A stretch of 64,000 bases of DNA from an uncultured Bacteroidales bacterium (lineage in GTDB: Bacteria; Bacteroidota; Bacteroidia; Bacteroidales; UBA932): assembly GCA_944322565.1 (NCBI GenBank), contig CALUPG010000004.1, forward strand, positions 118,994-182,993, written 5' to 3'. Position 1 is the stretch's first letter. Every line of letters begins with the position of its first letter. The notes under the pieces are model-generated. The model was not told the origin of the DNA. It ran no database searches and saw nothing but the letters and a program-made list of their open reading frames with translations. Made by a program: the position numbers and the translations under genes. Positions 27,244 through 37,627 of this stretch are shown piece by piece.

Positions 27244-28872
27244 ATGACCATGCATCTGAAAAACAACGGAACATTGTCGGCAATTGCCCTGTGCCTTGCA
27301 GGCGCGGCGGCTGTTTTGGGTTGCCGGGAAACTTATGAGTTCGACTATCTGTATCAGGAACTGCCATTTGACATGAAGAAGGTGCATAGACCGAGGATTC
27401 CGGACCGTCAGGTGCTGCTCACCGACTTCGGGGCAAAGGGAGACGGGGTGACGCTCAATACTGATGCCTTCAGGCGGGCAGTGGATTCACTCTCGTCTGA
27501 AGGCGGAGGCCATCTTGTCGTACCCGAGGGAATATGGCTCACCGGCCCGGTTACGCTCAAGGACAACATAGACCTTCATGTGACTCCGGACGCAGTCATA
27601 AGATTCTCGTCGGACCGAAGTCTCTATACGATAGTTGAGACTGTATTTGAGGGACTTGACACCAGAAGATGCATCTCCCCGGTCAATGCGTCCGGGGCAA
27701 AGAACATCTCCATCACAGGAGGCGGGACAATCGACGGCTCCGGGGACGACTGGAGACAGGTCAAGCGCTCCAAGATGGCTCCGGCACAGTGGAAGGACCT
27801 TCTGGCGTCAGGCGGATTCACTGATGACAAGGGGAATGTCTGGTATCCGGACTCCAGTTCATTCCGGGGCTCGCTCGTGAGCGATGCCTTCAATGTCCCG
27901 CAGGGAATGGTGTCGGACGAAGACTGGGAGTCAGTCAAGACATATCTGCGTCCGGTGATGATAGGCCTGAAGGAGTGCGAGAATGTCCTGCTGGAAGATG
28001 TCCTTTTCCAGAATTCTCCTTGCTGGAACATACATCCGCTCATGTGCAGAAATGTAATAATCAATAATATAACTGTAAGGAATCCCTGGTATTCCCAGAA
28101 CGGAGACGGGCTTGACATAGACTCCTGTGAGGATGTGATTGTGATAAATTCCACTTTTGATGTCGGTGATGACGCGATATGCATCAAGTCCGGCAAGGAT
28201 GAGGACGGACGCCGGAGAGCCAGGCCATGCCGGAATCTCATCGTCAACAACTGCACTGTCTTCCATGGACACGGAGGCTTCGTGGTTGGCAGCGAGATGT
28301 CAGGAGGGGTCAGCAACATCCATGTGTCCGACTGCCGGTTTCTCGGCACTGATGTCGGACTCAGGTTCAAGAGCTGCCGCGGCCGCGGAGGAGTCGTGAG
28401 CAACATATTCATTGAAGACATCATAATGATGGATATCCCTACCGAACCGCTTCTGTTCGACCTTCACTATGGGGGCAAGTCGGCGGTCGAGGCTTCCGCC
28501 GCAGAGCATGGCTCATCCTTTGACATAGAGCCTGTCCCTGCGGACGAGACTACTCCGGAATTCAGGGACATCCATGTCCGGAACATAGTCTGCAGCGGGG
28601 CAGCAAGGGCCATGTATTTCAACGGCATACCCGAAAAGAACATTTCAGGCATAGAGATAGAGAACTGCCTGATTGTATCAGACAGGGGAGCGGACATCAG
28701 ATATTCGGACGGGGTGACCCTGAGAGATGTAGATATCCGTCAGTCTTCCGGGAAAGGTTATTCATTTGCCAATTGCCGCAATGTCAAGGCGGAGAATTGC
28801 AGAGACTCTTCCGGCAAAGTCGACAGGGAGAAGGTCTTCATCCATAAGAGCGAAGGAGTGGACATATTATGA
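27244..28872 (+). CDS. Polygalacturonase-type glycoside hydrolase family 28
   Basis: 542 residues. The signal peptide ends AVLGC (lipobox), so it is a lipoprotein of the outer membrane or periplasm. The right-handed beta-helix starts LTDFGAKGDGVTLNTDAF. The GH28 catalytic set is present: NGDGLDIDS, VGDDAICIKSGKD, HGHGGFVVGSEMSGGV and LRFKSCRGRGG, supplying the three Asp, the His and the Arg-Lys pair. It cleaves alpha-1,4-galacturonosyl bonds, perhaps in rhamnogalacturonan or as an exo-enzyme. It starts the pectin locus and overlaps the next gene by 4 bases. Confidence 0.93.
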   Translation: MTMHLKNNGTLSAIALCLAGAAAVLGCRETYEFDYLYQELPFDMKKVHRPRIPDRQVLLTDFGAKGDGVTLNTDAFRRAVDSLSSEGGGHLVVPEGIWLTGPVTLKDNIDLHVTPDAVIRFSSDRSLYTIVETVFEGLDTRRCISPVNASGAKNISITGGGTIDGSGDDWRQVKRSKMAPAQWKDLLASGGFTDDKGNVWYPDSSSFRGSLVSDAFNVPQGMVSDEDWESVKTYLRPVMIGLKECENVLLEDVLFQNSPCWNIHPLMCRNVIINNITVRNPWYSQNGDGLDIDSCEDVIVINSTFDVGDDAICIKSGKDEDGRRRARPCRNLIVNNCTVFHGHGGFVVGSEMSGGVSNIHVSDCRFLGTDVGLRFKSCRGRGGVVSNIFIEDIIMMDIPTEPLLFDLHYGGKSAVEASAAEHGSSFDIEPVPADETTPEFRDIHVRNIVCSGAARAMYFNGIPEKNISGIEIENCLIVSDRGADIRYSDGVTLRDVDIRQSSGKGYSFANCRNVKAENCRDSSGKVDREKVFIHKSEGVDIL

Positions 28873-30629
28873 TAAAAATTTTTTCTGTATTCATGGCGTC
28901 AGCCCTGTTCATGGCAACGGCGGCCATGCCGGGGACAGTTTCTGCAGACAATGTCCTGTCGCCGGAAGACAATGCCCCGGCCGGAAATCCCGGAGGGGAA
29001 AAGATAGTGCTGCGTCTCATGGGAGACTCCACCATGGCTGACAAAGACCTTTCCGGGGAGAATCCGGAGCGGGGCTGGGGCCAGCGCCTGCCTTCGCATC
29101 TGGACAGCTGTGTGGCAGTAGCCAATTATGCACAAAACGGAAGAAGCACGAAGAGCTTCATCGCACTCGGACTCTGGGACAAGGTGAAGAAAGACCTGAA
29201 GTCCGGCGAATATCTCTTAATCCAGTTCGGACACAATGACTCCAAGACATCCGACACCACAAGATATGCCCCGGCGTTCGGACTTTATCAGAAGAATTTG
29301 CGCCTGTTCGTGAGCCACGCCCTTTCTGTCGGGGCAAAGCCGATACTTTTCACTCCTGTTTCCAGGAGGTGGTTCGATGACAGGGGAAAGTTGAAGACAG
29401 ATTGCCACGGGGATTATCCGGAGGCTGCACGGCAGGTGGCGGAGGAATTCGGAATCCCTTTCATAGACGCCAATTCCATCACTCAGGAGTGGCTTTCTTC
29501 AATAGGGGAAGAGGCTTCACGGGAATATTATATGTGGATACCTGCGGGAGTATGCCCCCGGCACCCTGACGGACTGACGGACAATACGCATACTAATGTC
29601 GCAGGAGCCAGAAAGCTTGTCGAGCTTCTGCTTCCCGCTCTTTCCGATGTCATACCGGAGCTCGCCCCACATGTCACATGCTATGACTTTGTGGTTGCAA
29701 AGGACGGAAGCGGTGATTTCTTCACAGTGCAGGAGGCGGTGGATGCTGCACCTGACTACTGCAAGCAGTCCGGGACCCGGATTTTAATAAGAGAAGGAGT
29801 CTACAGGGAGAAGCTCACGGTCCCGGCCAACAAGCAGAAGCTTCGCCTGACAGGAGAAAATGTGTGGAAGACTGTCATCTCGTGGGACGACTATGCCCTG
29901 AAGACAGGCTCGACCGGCTATCCGATGGGGACTTCGGCCACTTCGACGGTATTCATGCATGCCGATGATTTCCTTGCAGAAAATCTGACTTTTGAGAACA
30001 CCGCCGGAGAAGGGAAGTCAGTCGGGCAGGCATGTGCGATAACAGTTGACGGAGACAGGGCTGCATTCCTGAACTGCCGCTTCCTCGGGAACCAGGATAC
30101 AATGTACAATTTCGGTCCGGGGCAGCGCCAGTATTTCAGGGACTGTTACATAGAGGGGACGACAGATTTCATCTTCGGGTTTGCGACGGCATATTTTGAC
30201 GGCTGTACGATAATGAGCAAAAAAAACAGCTATGTTACCGCTGCCGCGACTCCCGAAGGAGAGAAATACGGACTGGTCTTCAGGAACTGTACCCTCGTGC
30301 ATGCGGACGGCGTGTCGGAAGTATACCTCGGCCGCCCGTGGAGGCCATATTCAAGGACTGTGTTCATAGACTGCCGGCTCGGGGACCACATTCTGCCGGA
30401 AGGATGGCACAACTGGAACAAGCCACATGCGGAGAAGACATCATTCTATGCTGAATACGGCAGTCGTGGCCCTGGTGCCGCAGGCAAGGACACCAGAGTG
30501 CCGTGGGCGCATTTTCTGAAAGAAAAGGACCTTGCCGACTATACGCCGGAGGCTGTTCTCGGCCCTGCGGATGCCCCGGAGGCTACCACATCTGAGGAAA
30601 CCTCCGCATGGTATTTCAAAGTGTTCTGA
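28869..30629 (+). CDS. Rhamnogalacturonan acetylesterase (CE12) - pectin methylesterase (CE8) fusion
   Basis: 586 residues with an N-terminal signal peptide. Residues about 45-260 are an SGNH esterase of family CE12: LMGDSTMADK (Ser54), RGWGQRL, YAQNGRSTKSF, QFGHNDSK and THTNVAGARK. Residues about 275-570 are a CE8 pectin methylesterase: KDGSGDFFTVQEAVDAAP, REGVYREKLTV, FLGNQDTMYNFG, EGTTDFIFGFATAYF and LGRPWRPYSR, with both catalytic Asp and the Arg. One polypeptide would remove acetyl groups and methyl esters from pectin, opening it to lyases. It overlaps the GH28 gene by 4 bases (ATGA), so the two are translationally coupled. Both catalytic sets look intact. Confidence 0.93.
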   Translation: MIKIFSVFMASALFMATAAMPGTVSADNVLSPEDNAPAGNPGGEKIVLRLMGDSTMADKDLSGENPERGWGQRLPSHLDSCVAVANYAQNGRSTKSFIALGLWDKVKKDLKSGEYLLIQFGHNDSKTSDTTRYAPAFGLYQKNLRLFVSHALSVGAKPILFTPVSRRWFDDRGKLKTDCHGDYPEAARQVAEEFGIPFIDANSITQEWLSSIGEEASREYYMWIPAGVCPRHPDGLTDNTHTNVAGARKLVELLLPALSDVIPELAPHVTCYDFVVAKDGSGDFFTVQEAVDAAPDYCKQSGTRILIREGVYREKLTVPANKQKLRLTGENVWKTVISWDDYALKTGSTGYPMGTSATSTVFMHADDFLAENLTFENTAGEGKSVGQACAITVDGDRAAFLNCRFLGNQDTMYNFGPGQRQYFRDCYIEGTTDFIFGFATAYFDGCTIMSKKNSYVTAAATPEGEKYGLVFRNCTLVHADGVSEVYLGRPWRPYSRTVFIDCRLGDHILPEGWHNWNKPHAEKTSFYAEYGSRGPGAAGKDTRVPWAHFLKEKDLADYTPEAVLGPADAPEATTSEETSAWYFKVF

Positions 30630-30710
30630 AATCCATCATGCCCGGAATTTTTTGAGATAAGCGCAGGAATGTGTAAATTTATAGAATGTTTGCAATGAAA
30701 TGACTGGAAT

Positions 30711-33700
30711 ATGATGAAGAAGAGTACAATGATATCAGTGATTCTGCTTCCGGTGCTGCTTCTGGCTGTACCGGCCTTCCCTGTGTCATCTGCTCCCCTG
30801 AATTGCATATTCGAGCATTATTCCTCCGAAGACGGACTCTCGCACAATTCCATTGCCGACATTCACCAGGACCGGACAGGCTATATCTGGCTGTGCACCT
30901 GGTACGGACTCAGCCGCTTTGACGGCAATGCCTTCGTCAATTACTCCATTCTTCCGGGAGACTATACCAAACTGTCACACAACAGGCTCCTCTCCATCGG
31001 TGAGGACAGTCTGGGATATCTCTGGATAACGACTTATGACTACAGGCTGTTCCGCTTCGACCCCTGGCAAGAGAGATTCGCCGCAGTGCCGGACGACATT
31101 CCCGGCGCCGGGTTGAAGAATCTGCATGTGAATATGTTCCATTGCGATGCTGCAGGCAATGTATGGGTGTCTTTCCATGATGCGGGCCTGTGCAGGATTT
31201 CTCCGGACCTCAGCGCCACTGTCTTTTTCCAGGTCGGTGCCAATGAAATAGGAAAGAATGTCAAGTCGATATATGAGGATTCGGAAGGTGTGATTTATGC
31301 CGTGTCGGAGAACGGGATATTCGCAATAGAAAATGACATTCCTGTCCTGATATCGAGGATCGGCGGAATTGCTGGATTCACTGAATTCGGAGAAAACCTT
31401 TATTTCCTTTCGGACGAAAGCCTTCTTGTATTGGAGAAGAAGACAGGAAAGCAGCATAAGGTCGACCTGACTCCGTATGATGCCGGGCGGGCGACATCAT
31501 TGTCACTGACAGGCGGGCAGGACAAGTCTCTCTTTGTCGGATTCTCCGACAATGCGGTAGCTGAAGTCGACACTGCGGATTTCTCAATGGAAGTACACCG
31601 CACTCGGATGGGACGGGTCAGGTATCTTTTCCCTGATTCATGCGGGCTTCTCTGGATTGCGACCGACCGCACGGGCATCTGGTCATGGAATCCGTCCGGG
31701 GAAAAGTTCAGGCATTATGAGCATTCCCGCAATGTCAGGTCCTATTATGCGGACACACTTGCCATGGTGCAGGAGCATGACGGACAGCTGTGGATTAAAA
31801 TGAACAATTACGGCTTCGGATATTATGACAGGGACAATGACTCCATAGTACCTCTGAACAATGTCAAGGAACAGAAGGACAGCCGCTTCATGAACGGCGT
31901 AGCCTGCTTTGAAGTCGACAGGACAGGCGTTGTGTGGCTGTCTACTGCGGACAGAGGCCTTGAGAGGGTCACGGTGATTACCCCGAGGCTCGATGTCATT
32001 GTGCCGCCGAGCCGTTCCGATGATCCTCTTTCCTCCTCGGAAATAAGGGCCATCATGAGAGACAGGGACGGGAATGTGTGGGTGGCCAACAAGAGCAGCG
32101 AACTTTTCATCTATTCTCCTGACATGTCGGTGTGCCGGCGCTTTCCGGGCTCGGAGATGTTCGGGAACATATACTCGATATTCCAGGATTCTTCATCGAA
32201 TGTATGGCTCGGGACCAAAGGAGACGGCCTGCTGAGGCTCTCTCCGGACGGCAGCGGAGGTTTCGGTGTGTCCCGTTTCCGTCATGACGCGGCTGACCCT
32301 GCCTCGATAAGTTCCAACAGCATCTATTCAGTCACACAGGATAGGGACGGCCGCATCTGGGTCGGCACATACGGAGACGGACTGTGTATGCTTCCTTCTC
32401 CGGATGCCGAACGGTTCTGCACTGCCTATGAGGATTTTCCGGACTATCCGCTCGAATCAGGGGACAGGGTCAGATATGTCCACTGCATGGATGACGGCAG
32501 GATGCTTGTGGCCACGGTCGGAGGACTGATATGGTTCTGGCCGCAGGACAATCCGGAGCTCATTGAATTCCACACCGTGCGCAAAGTCCCGGGTGACAGC
32601 CGCTCGCTCGGGAACAATGACATCATATATATCTTTGACGATAATTCGGGAGGCACCTGGCTGTGTACTTTCGGAGGAGGGGCGGACAGAATCAGATTTG
32701 ACTCGGATGCTGTCAGCTTCGATGTCACCGGAGTTTCCGAGGGGCTTTCCAGCAATATTGTCCTCTCCGGAGTATGTGCGGAGAACGGGGACATCTGGCT
32801 CGCATCGGAGACAGGCATCTCAAGGATTTCGCAGGCAGACGGGAGAATCACCAATTTCTCCCAGTATGACGGAGTGGTGCCGACGACTTTCAGTGAGGCG
32901 GCATGTGCTGTCACAGAAGACGGCTCCCTGCTCTTCGGCACCTACAATAATGTCTATAAGGTGAATCCTGCTGACTTCGTGTACAAGAAGGAACCGGCCG
33001 ACCTGACAATATCCGGCGTAAGCATCGACGGCAAGAGGGTCCCGGTTGCCGGTGAAATAGAAATCCCGCATGACTATTCGTTCTTCAGAATAGATTTCTC
33101 TGCTCTGAACTACAGGGTCCAGGAAAGGCTGGGCTATTCGTACAAGCTTGAGGGGTATGACAAGAAATGGATATCAGGCCAGTCCAGCAGCGCCGTATAT
33201 TCCAGGATTCCGCAGGGGAGATATGTGTTCAAGGTGTCGGCATCTCCGTCACATGGAGAATGGGATGATGCCGAGGTAGTCTCCGTAAATGTCAGGGTCA
33301 GGCCTTCCGTGTGGACATGTACGGTAGCGAAGGTCATATATGCAGCCGTCTTTCTGCTCGTGTCATGGCTGCTTGTGAGAATGCTTGTGACCTCCATGAG
33401 GCTCAGGAATGACATGAAGCTGGAACAGAACCTCAATGAGCTCAAGGCCCGCTTCTTCACCAATATATCCCATGAACTGCGCACCCCGCTGACCCTGATT
33501 CTCGGAGGAATTGATGACGTGCGGAAGAATATCCCGGCCGGGGACAAGTCGGAATACGGTGTCAACCTTGTCTGGAAGAATGCCCGGAGGATGATGACAC
33601 TTGTGGACCAGCTCCTGGATATAAGGCGGATAGTGAACGGCAAGATGAGGCTGAGGGTGACAGAGTTTGACATCGTGAAAATCTGCCGTTCCGTCTATGA

Positions 33701-35081
33701 CGACTTCAAGGACATGGCGGCGGAGAGAAACATGGAAATGCTGCTTACGCATTCAGTGGATTCACTCTTGGTCTGGGGTGATGCCGGCCGTCTTGAGGCA
33801 CTTGTCTACAATCTGATGTCCAATGCCTTCAAATATACTTCGGACGAGGGCCGGATTGAACTTGCCCTGTATTACAGGGACGGTGAGAATGAATTCACGA
33901 TAATGGTGAAAGACAACGGCATAGGGGTGCCGAAAGACAAGCGTGCAGCTATATTCGAACAGTTTGTCCAGGCTTCCGGTTCCACTTTCCGCGGTATGGC
34001 AAGCAGCGGGATAGGCCTGTCGTTCTGCAAGGAAATTGTTGAGATGCACGGCGGAAGGATTTGGGTAGAGAGCGTTGAAGGCAAGGGGTCGGAGTTTTTC
34101 GTGACATTGCCGGCTGACAGGGACCATTTCACAGAGGAGACCGCCGAAATCATAGAGGAAGACAAGGGAGCCGGAGTCTCCGAGGAGTCATACGGACTCA
34201 GCAAGTTCAGGCTCAGGCCGACATATCCTGCCGGCTCTCTCAAGGTCCTTGTCGTTGAGGATAATGCCGAACTCAGGGTGTATATATACAATTGCCTCAT
34301 AAACCGGTATGAGGTCCGGGATGCGGCAAACGGAAAAGAAGCTCTTCATATTATCGCAGACGGCTGGGTGCCGGACATGATTGTCACAGACCTGATGATG
34401 CCGGAAATGGACGGGATTGAACTGATAAACCGAATCAGGGGAGACTTCAATACCAGCCATATACCAATAATAATGATTACCGCCAGACATGAGAATGACA
34501 CACATCTGAAGGCAATGAAGTACGGGGCCGACGGCTACATAGCCAAGCCGTTCACAATGGAACTTCTGACGGCCAGGATGGAGAATCTTCTGGAGCGGCG
34601 CCGCGCCCTTGTCTCAAGGATGTCCGCCATGTCCGCCGCGCAGGAAGAGGGCTGTCATTCCCCGGAAGGAGTCAAGTCGCGCAAGGTGGAGTTCTCTCCT
34701 GATGAGATTGTCATCACCGACAGGGACGAGGAGCTGATAAAGAAAGTCATGAAATGGCTTGAGGAGAATGTGTCGGATTCGGAGGTCACCGTCGACAATC
34801 TTGCCGGCTATGTCGGTATGGGCAGGACTTCCATGTACAACAAGCTCAAAGGACTCACCGGCAAGTCTCCGGTGGAGCTCATCCAGGAATTCCGTCTGGA
34901 AAAGGCCACATATTATCTCAGGAGCGGTCAGTATTCCGTATCCGAGACTTCGTATAAGGTCGGTTTCTCGGACCCGGGATATTTCAGCAGGACATTCAAG
35001 AAAAAATACGGGATTTCCCCGGCTGATTATATCAAGGCGCACAGGCACTCAGCCGCATCAGCCGAAGGCAACCCGTCATGA
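30711..35081 (+). CDS. Hybrid two-component system regulator (HTCS)
   Basis: 1456 residues. In order: signal peptide (1-28); periplasmic two-bladed propeller sensor of Reg_prop repeats (about 30-760, recurring GYIWLCTWYGLSRFDG-like units); Y_Y_Y domain (about 775-860); membrane helix (about 868-892); HisKA with ISHELRTPL (phospho-His 921); HATPase (about 1015-1125, with KDNGIGVPKDK and SSGIGLSFCKEIV); receiver (about 1180-1295, phospho-Asp 1227 in VTDLMMPEMDG); and AraC-type DNA-binding domain (about 1345-1445, FSDPGYFSRTFKKKYGISPADY). Such proteins sense an oligosaccharide in the periplasm and switch on the neighbouring locus. Its position amid pectin enzymes suggests a pectin fragment as ligand. 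All catalytic residues are present. Confidence 0.96.
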   Translation: MMKKSTMISVILLPVLLLAVPAFPVSSAPLNCIFEHYSSEDGLSHNSIADIHQDRTGYIWLCTWYGLSRFDGNAFVNYSILPGDYTKLSHNRLLSIGEDSLGYLWITTYDYRLFRFDPWQERFAAVPDDIPGAGLKNLHVNMFHCDAAGNVWVSFHDAGLCRISPDLSATVFFQVGANEIGKNVKSIYEDSEGVIYAVSENGIFAIENDIPVLISRIGGIAGFTEFGENLYFLSDESLLVLEKKTGKQHKVDLTPYDAGRATSLSLTGGQDKSLFVGFSDNAVAEVDTADFSMEVHRTRMGRVRYLFPDSCGLLWIATDRTGIWSWNPSGEKFRHYEHSRNVRSYYADTLAMVQEHDGQLWIKMNNYGFGYYDRDNDSIVPLNNVKEQKDSRFMNGVACFEVDRTGVVWLSTADRGLERVTVITPRLDVIVPPSRSDDPLSSSEIRAIMRDRDGNVWVANKSSELFIYSPDMSVCRRFPGSEMFGNIYSIFQDSSSNVWLGTKGDGLLRLSPDGSGGFGVSRFRHDAADPASISSNSIYSVTQDRDGRIWVGTYGDGLCMLPSPDAERFCTAYEDFPDYPLESGDRVRYVHCMDDGRMLVATVGGLIWFWPQDNPELIEFHTVRKVPGDSRSLGNNDIIYIFDDNSGGTWLCTFGGGADRIRFDSDAVSFDVTGVSEGLSSNIVLSGVCAENGDIWLASETGISRISQADGRITNFSQYDGVVPTTFSEAACAVTEDGSLLFGTYNNVYKVNPADFVYKKEPADLTISGVSIDGKRVPVAGEIEIPHDYSFFRIDFSALNYRVQERLGYSYKLEGYDKKWISGQSSSAVYSRIPQGRYVFKVSASPSHGEWDDAEVVSVNVRVRPSVWTCTVAKVIYAAVFLLVSWLLVRMLVTSMRLRNDMKLEQNLNELKARFFTNISHELRTPLTLILGGIDDVRKNIPAGDKSEYGVNLVWKNARRMMTLVDQLLDIRRIVNGKMRLRVTEFDIVKICRSVYDDFKDMAAERNMEMLLTHSVDSLLVWGDAGRLEALVYNLMSNAFKYTSDEGRIELALYYRDGENEFTIMVKDNGIGVPKDKRAAIFEQFVQASGSTFRGMASSGIGLSFCKEIVEMHGGRIWVESVEGKGSEFFVTLPADRDHFTEETAEIIEEDKGAGVSEESYGLSKFRLRPTYPAGSLKVLVVEDNAELRVYIYNCLINRYEVRDAANGKEALHIIADGWVPDMIVTDLMMPEMDGIELINRIRGDFNTSHIPIIMITARHENDTHLKAMKYGADGYIAKPFTMELLTARMENLLERRRALVSRMSAMSAAQEEGCHSPEGVKSRKVEFSPDEIVITDRDEELIKKVMKWLEENVSDSEVTVDNLAGYVGMGRTSMYNKLKGLTGKSPVELIQEFRLEKATYYLRSGQYSVSETSYKVGFSDPGYFSRTFKKKYGISPADYIKAHRHSAASAEGNPS

Positions 35082-35133
35082 AAATACATTTGGCATGTGT
35101 GTTATGGAAAAAGACGGATTCAACATGAATGTT

Positions 35134-37626
35134 ATGAAGAAAGAAAGATTCAACAGGTATATGAAAAAATTCCCGGTTGCAGTATTGTCAGCCGCGGCCT
35201 TCATTGCCGTTACCCTGCCTTCGGCTTCCGCATGCAGGGGGGCCGCAGAAAATGATTTCGGTTTCATAAGGGACATTGAGCCGTATTCGGTGAAGATGAT
35301 GCTTTCGGAAATGGCCCGGAATCCGCAGGCTACATGGCTTGACGGGCGCCGGGGACAGCTGAAATGGAACTACACCACCGGTCTGGAACTGCTTTCTTTT
35401 CTGGATGTGGAGGAGCGCTACGATCTCAGCTATGCCGGGGATTATGTCCGCGAGTGGGCAGATACCATGGCGACGGAGGACGGAGAGGTGTACAAATACA
35501 GGAAAGAGGCCTATAATTTGGACCATATCTGTCCGGCACGCATATATTACCGCCTTTACGAGGACACCGGTGACAAAAAGTACAGGAGGGTGCTGCGCAA
35601 TATACGCGCGCAGCTTGACACCCAGCCGAGGACAGAGGACGGCATATTCTGGCACAAGCAGATATATCCTCATCAGGTATGGCTCGACGGCCTCTACATG
35701 GCACAGCCCTTCTATGCTGAATACACGAAGAAATTCTCACCTAAGGCCGAAAGGGATTCCCTTTGCCATGACATCGCCGGGCATTTCGAGCGGGCAGCGA
35801 AGCATACATACGACCCGGCCACCGGGCTGTTCCGCCATGCGTGGGACGAGTCCCGCTCCATGTTCTGGGCTGATACTCTGACCGGACAGTCCGCTCATGC
35901 GTGGGGCAGGGCCTGCGGATGGTATGCGCTTGCCCTGACAGAGACTCTGGACTGGTTCCCTGAAAAGCATCCCGACCGTGATGCCCTTGTAGAACAGTTC
36001 CGCTATCTTATGGAGACTGTGCGGAAATATGCCGACTCTCAGACCGGAATGTGGTATCAGGTGCTCGACTCCCCGGGCCGTGAAGGCAATTATCTGGAGG
36101 CCACGGCTTCCGCCATGTTCACATACGCGGCATTGAAAGGAGTCCGGATGGGATATCTCGAAAGAGATGCGTGGCGTGACTATTCACTGGACACTTACCG
36201 TAAGTTCATCAGCACATTTGTCCGGGAAAACAGTGACGGTACCATCTCGCTGACATCCTGCTGCTCGGTGGCCGGTCTTGGCGGCAAGCAGATGCGCAGC
36301 GGCTCATACGAGTACTATCTGAGCGAACCTGTCACAGACAATGACTGCAAGGGCGTCGGGCCTTTCATCTGGGCGTCGCTTGAATATGAGGCAGCCTGCA
36401 ATATCGACTGTCATTTTCTTGAAGACGGCCGCTATGTGGCCGACGGAGAGCCTGTGGATGTGGACTTTGAGCTCATTCCGGCCTTCGACGGGGCCGAGGG
36501 CGGAGGAATATATACCGCGGGAGGCCGCGGAGGCAGGGAATATGTCGTCACATCCCTTGAGGATACAGACCGGGAGGGGACTCTCCGGCATGCCGTCAGG
36601 GCTGAGGGACCGAGAATCGTGACATTTGCCGTGAGCGGTGACATTCATCTGAAGTCTACGCTCAAGATAGAGGACCCGTACATAACCATTCTCGGCCAGA
36701 CGGCTCCCGGTGAGGGTATCACCATCCGGGACCACGGAGTCTACATCGGGACTGACGAAGTCATAATCAGATATCTGAGATTCCGTATGGGCTCCGCTGC
36801 AAAAGATGAGAATGATGCGCTCGGTGCAAGGCACAACAAAAACATAATCATCGACCACTGCTCCATCAGCTGGGCAACGGACGAGAATGCCTCGTTTTAT
36901 GCCAACAGCAACGCCACCATCCAGTGGTGCATAATCTCCGAAGCCCTCAATTCTTCCGTGCACCACAAGGGACAGCATGGATACGGAGGCATCTGGGGCG
37001 GCCGCAATGTCACATTCCACCACAATGTCATTGCTCACAACAACAGCCGGAACCCGAGGTTTGACCATCCCGAAGTCTATGAAGGCAGCGACCTGCTGTT
37101 CAGGCGCGGGACAGTCGAGTTCGTCAACAATATAGTCTACAACTGGGGAATGAAGGCCATTTACGGAGGGGAAGAGGGATGGTTCAATGTCTGCGGCAAT
37201 CTCTTCCGTCCGGGCCCGGGCACGAAAACCCTTGACGGGAGATATCTGCAGATATATACCTCGGAAAGTACATCCACGGTCCCCGGGTCTTTCTATATAA
37301 GGGACAATGTATATGATGTGTCGGCTGTCAGAGACGGAAATTATTTGGGAAAGAAGCCTGATGCTGACAAGATAGCCGGGAATGCCGCAGAATATGAGAC
37401 CGTGTCGGCTTGTTCCCCGTTCCCTTGCCGCGAGCCCGTATATGCCGCTCCGATAATGGAGGAATACGGAAAAATACTGGAATCCGCCGGAGCTTCTCTC
37501 TGCCGGGACTCTGCCGACATCCGTATCGTGCATGAAATCAGGACCGGAACAGCGACATTCTCCGGCTCCGTGACAGGAATACCTGGCATAATAGACTCTG
37601 AAAATGATATTGCAACTGAAATTTGA
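35134..37626 (+). CDS. GH105 unsaturated uronyl hydrolase - PL1 pectate lyase fusion
   Basis: About 830 residues. The start is uncertain: in-frame ATGs at 35095, 35104, 35134 and 35161 all precede a signal peptide (FPVAVLSAAAFIAVTLPSAS). I chose 35134. Residues about 45-430 are GH105: GQLKWNYTTGLEL, HQVWLDGLYMAQPF (catalytic Asp), QSAHAWGRACGWYALAL and LTSCCSVAGLGG. Residues about 447-800 are a PL1 lyase: FDGAEGGGIYTAGGRGG, ILGQTAPGEGITI, IDHCSISWATDE, HGYGGIWGGRN and NSRNPRFDHPEV. The lyase makes unsaturated galacturonides and the hydrolase removes the unsaturated end sugar, so the fusion couples consecutive steps. It overlaps no neighbour; the next ORF starts 2 bases after its stop. Confidence 0.9.
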   Translation: MKKERFNRYMKKFPVAVLSAAAFIAVTLPSASACRGAAENDFGFIRDIEPYSVKMMLSEMARNPQATWLDGRRGQLKWNYTTGLELLSFLDVEERYDLSYAGDYVREWADTMATEDGEVYKYRKEAYNLDHICPARIYYRLYEDTGDKKYRRVLRNIRAQLDTQPRTEDGIFWHKQIYPHQVWLDGLYMAQPFYAEYTKKFSPKAERDSLCHDIAGHFERAAKHTYDPATGLFRHAWDESRSMFWADTLTGQSAHAWGRACGWYALALTETLDWFPEKHPDRDALVEQFRYLMETVRKYADSQTGMWYQVLDSPGREGNYLEATASAMFTYAALKGVRMGYLERDAWRDYSLDTYRKFISTFVRENSDGTISLTSCCSVAGLGGKQMRSGSYEYYLSEPVTDNDCKGVGPFIWASLEYEAACNIDCHFLEDGRYVADGEPVDVDFELIPAFDGAEGGGIYTAGGRGGREYVVTSLEDTDREGTLRHAVRAEGPRIVTFAVSGDIHLKSTLKIEDPYITILGQTAPGEGITIRDHGVYIGTDEVIIRYLRFRMGSAAKDENDALGARHNKNIIIDHCSISWATDENASFYANSNATIQWCIISEALNSSVHHKGQHGYGGIWGGRNVTFHHNVIAHNNSRNPRFDHPEVYEGSDLLFRRGTVEFVNNIVYNWGMKAIYGGEEGWFNVCGNLFRPGPGTKTLDGRYLQIYTSESTSTVPGSFYIRDNVYDVSAVRDGNYLGKKPDADKIAGNAAEYETVSACSPFPCREPVYAAPIMEEYGKILESAGASLCRDSADIRIVHEIRTGTATFSGSVTGIPGIIDSENDIATEI

Positions 37627-37627
37627 T

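Noticed and set aside
34759..35133. Extension of the GH105-PL1 frame into the regulator gene
   Set aside because: The frame is open but overlaps the AraC domain, and a signal peptide begins at 35161 or slightly upstream.
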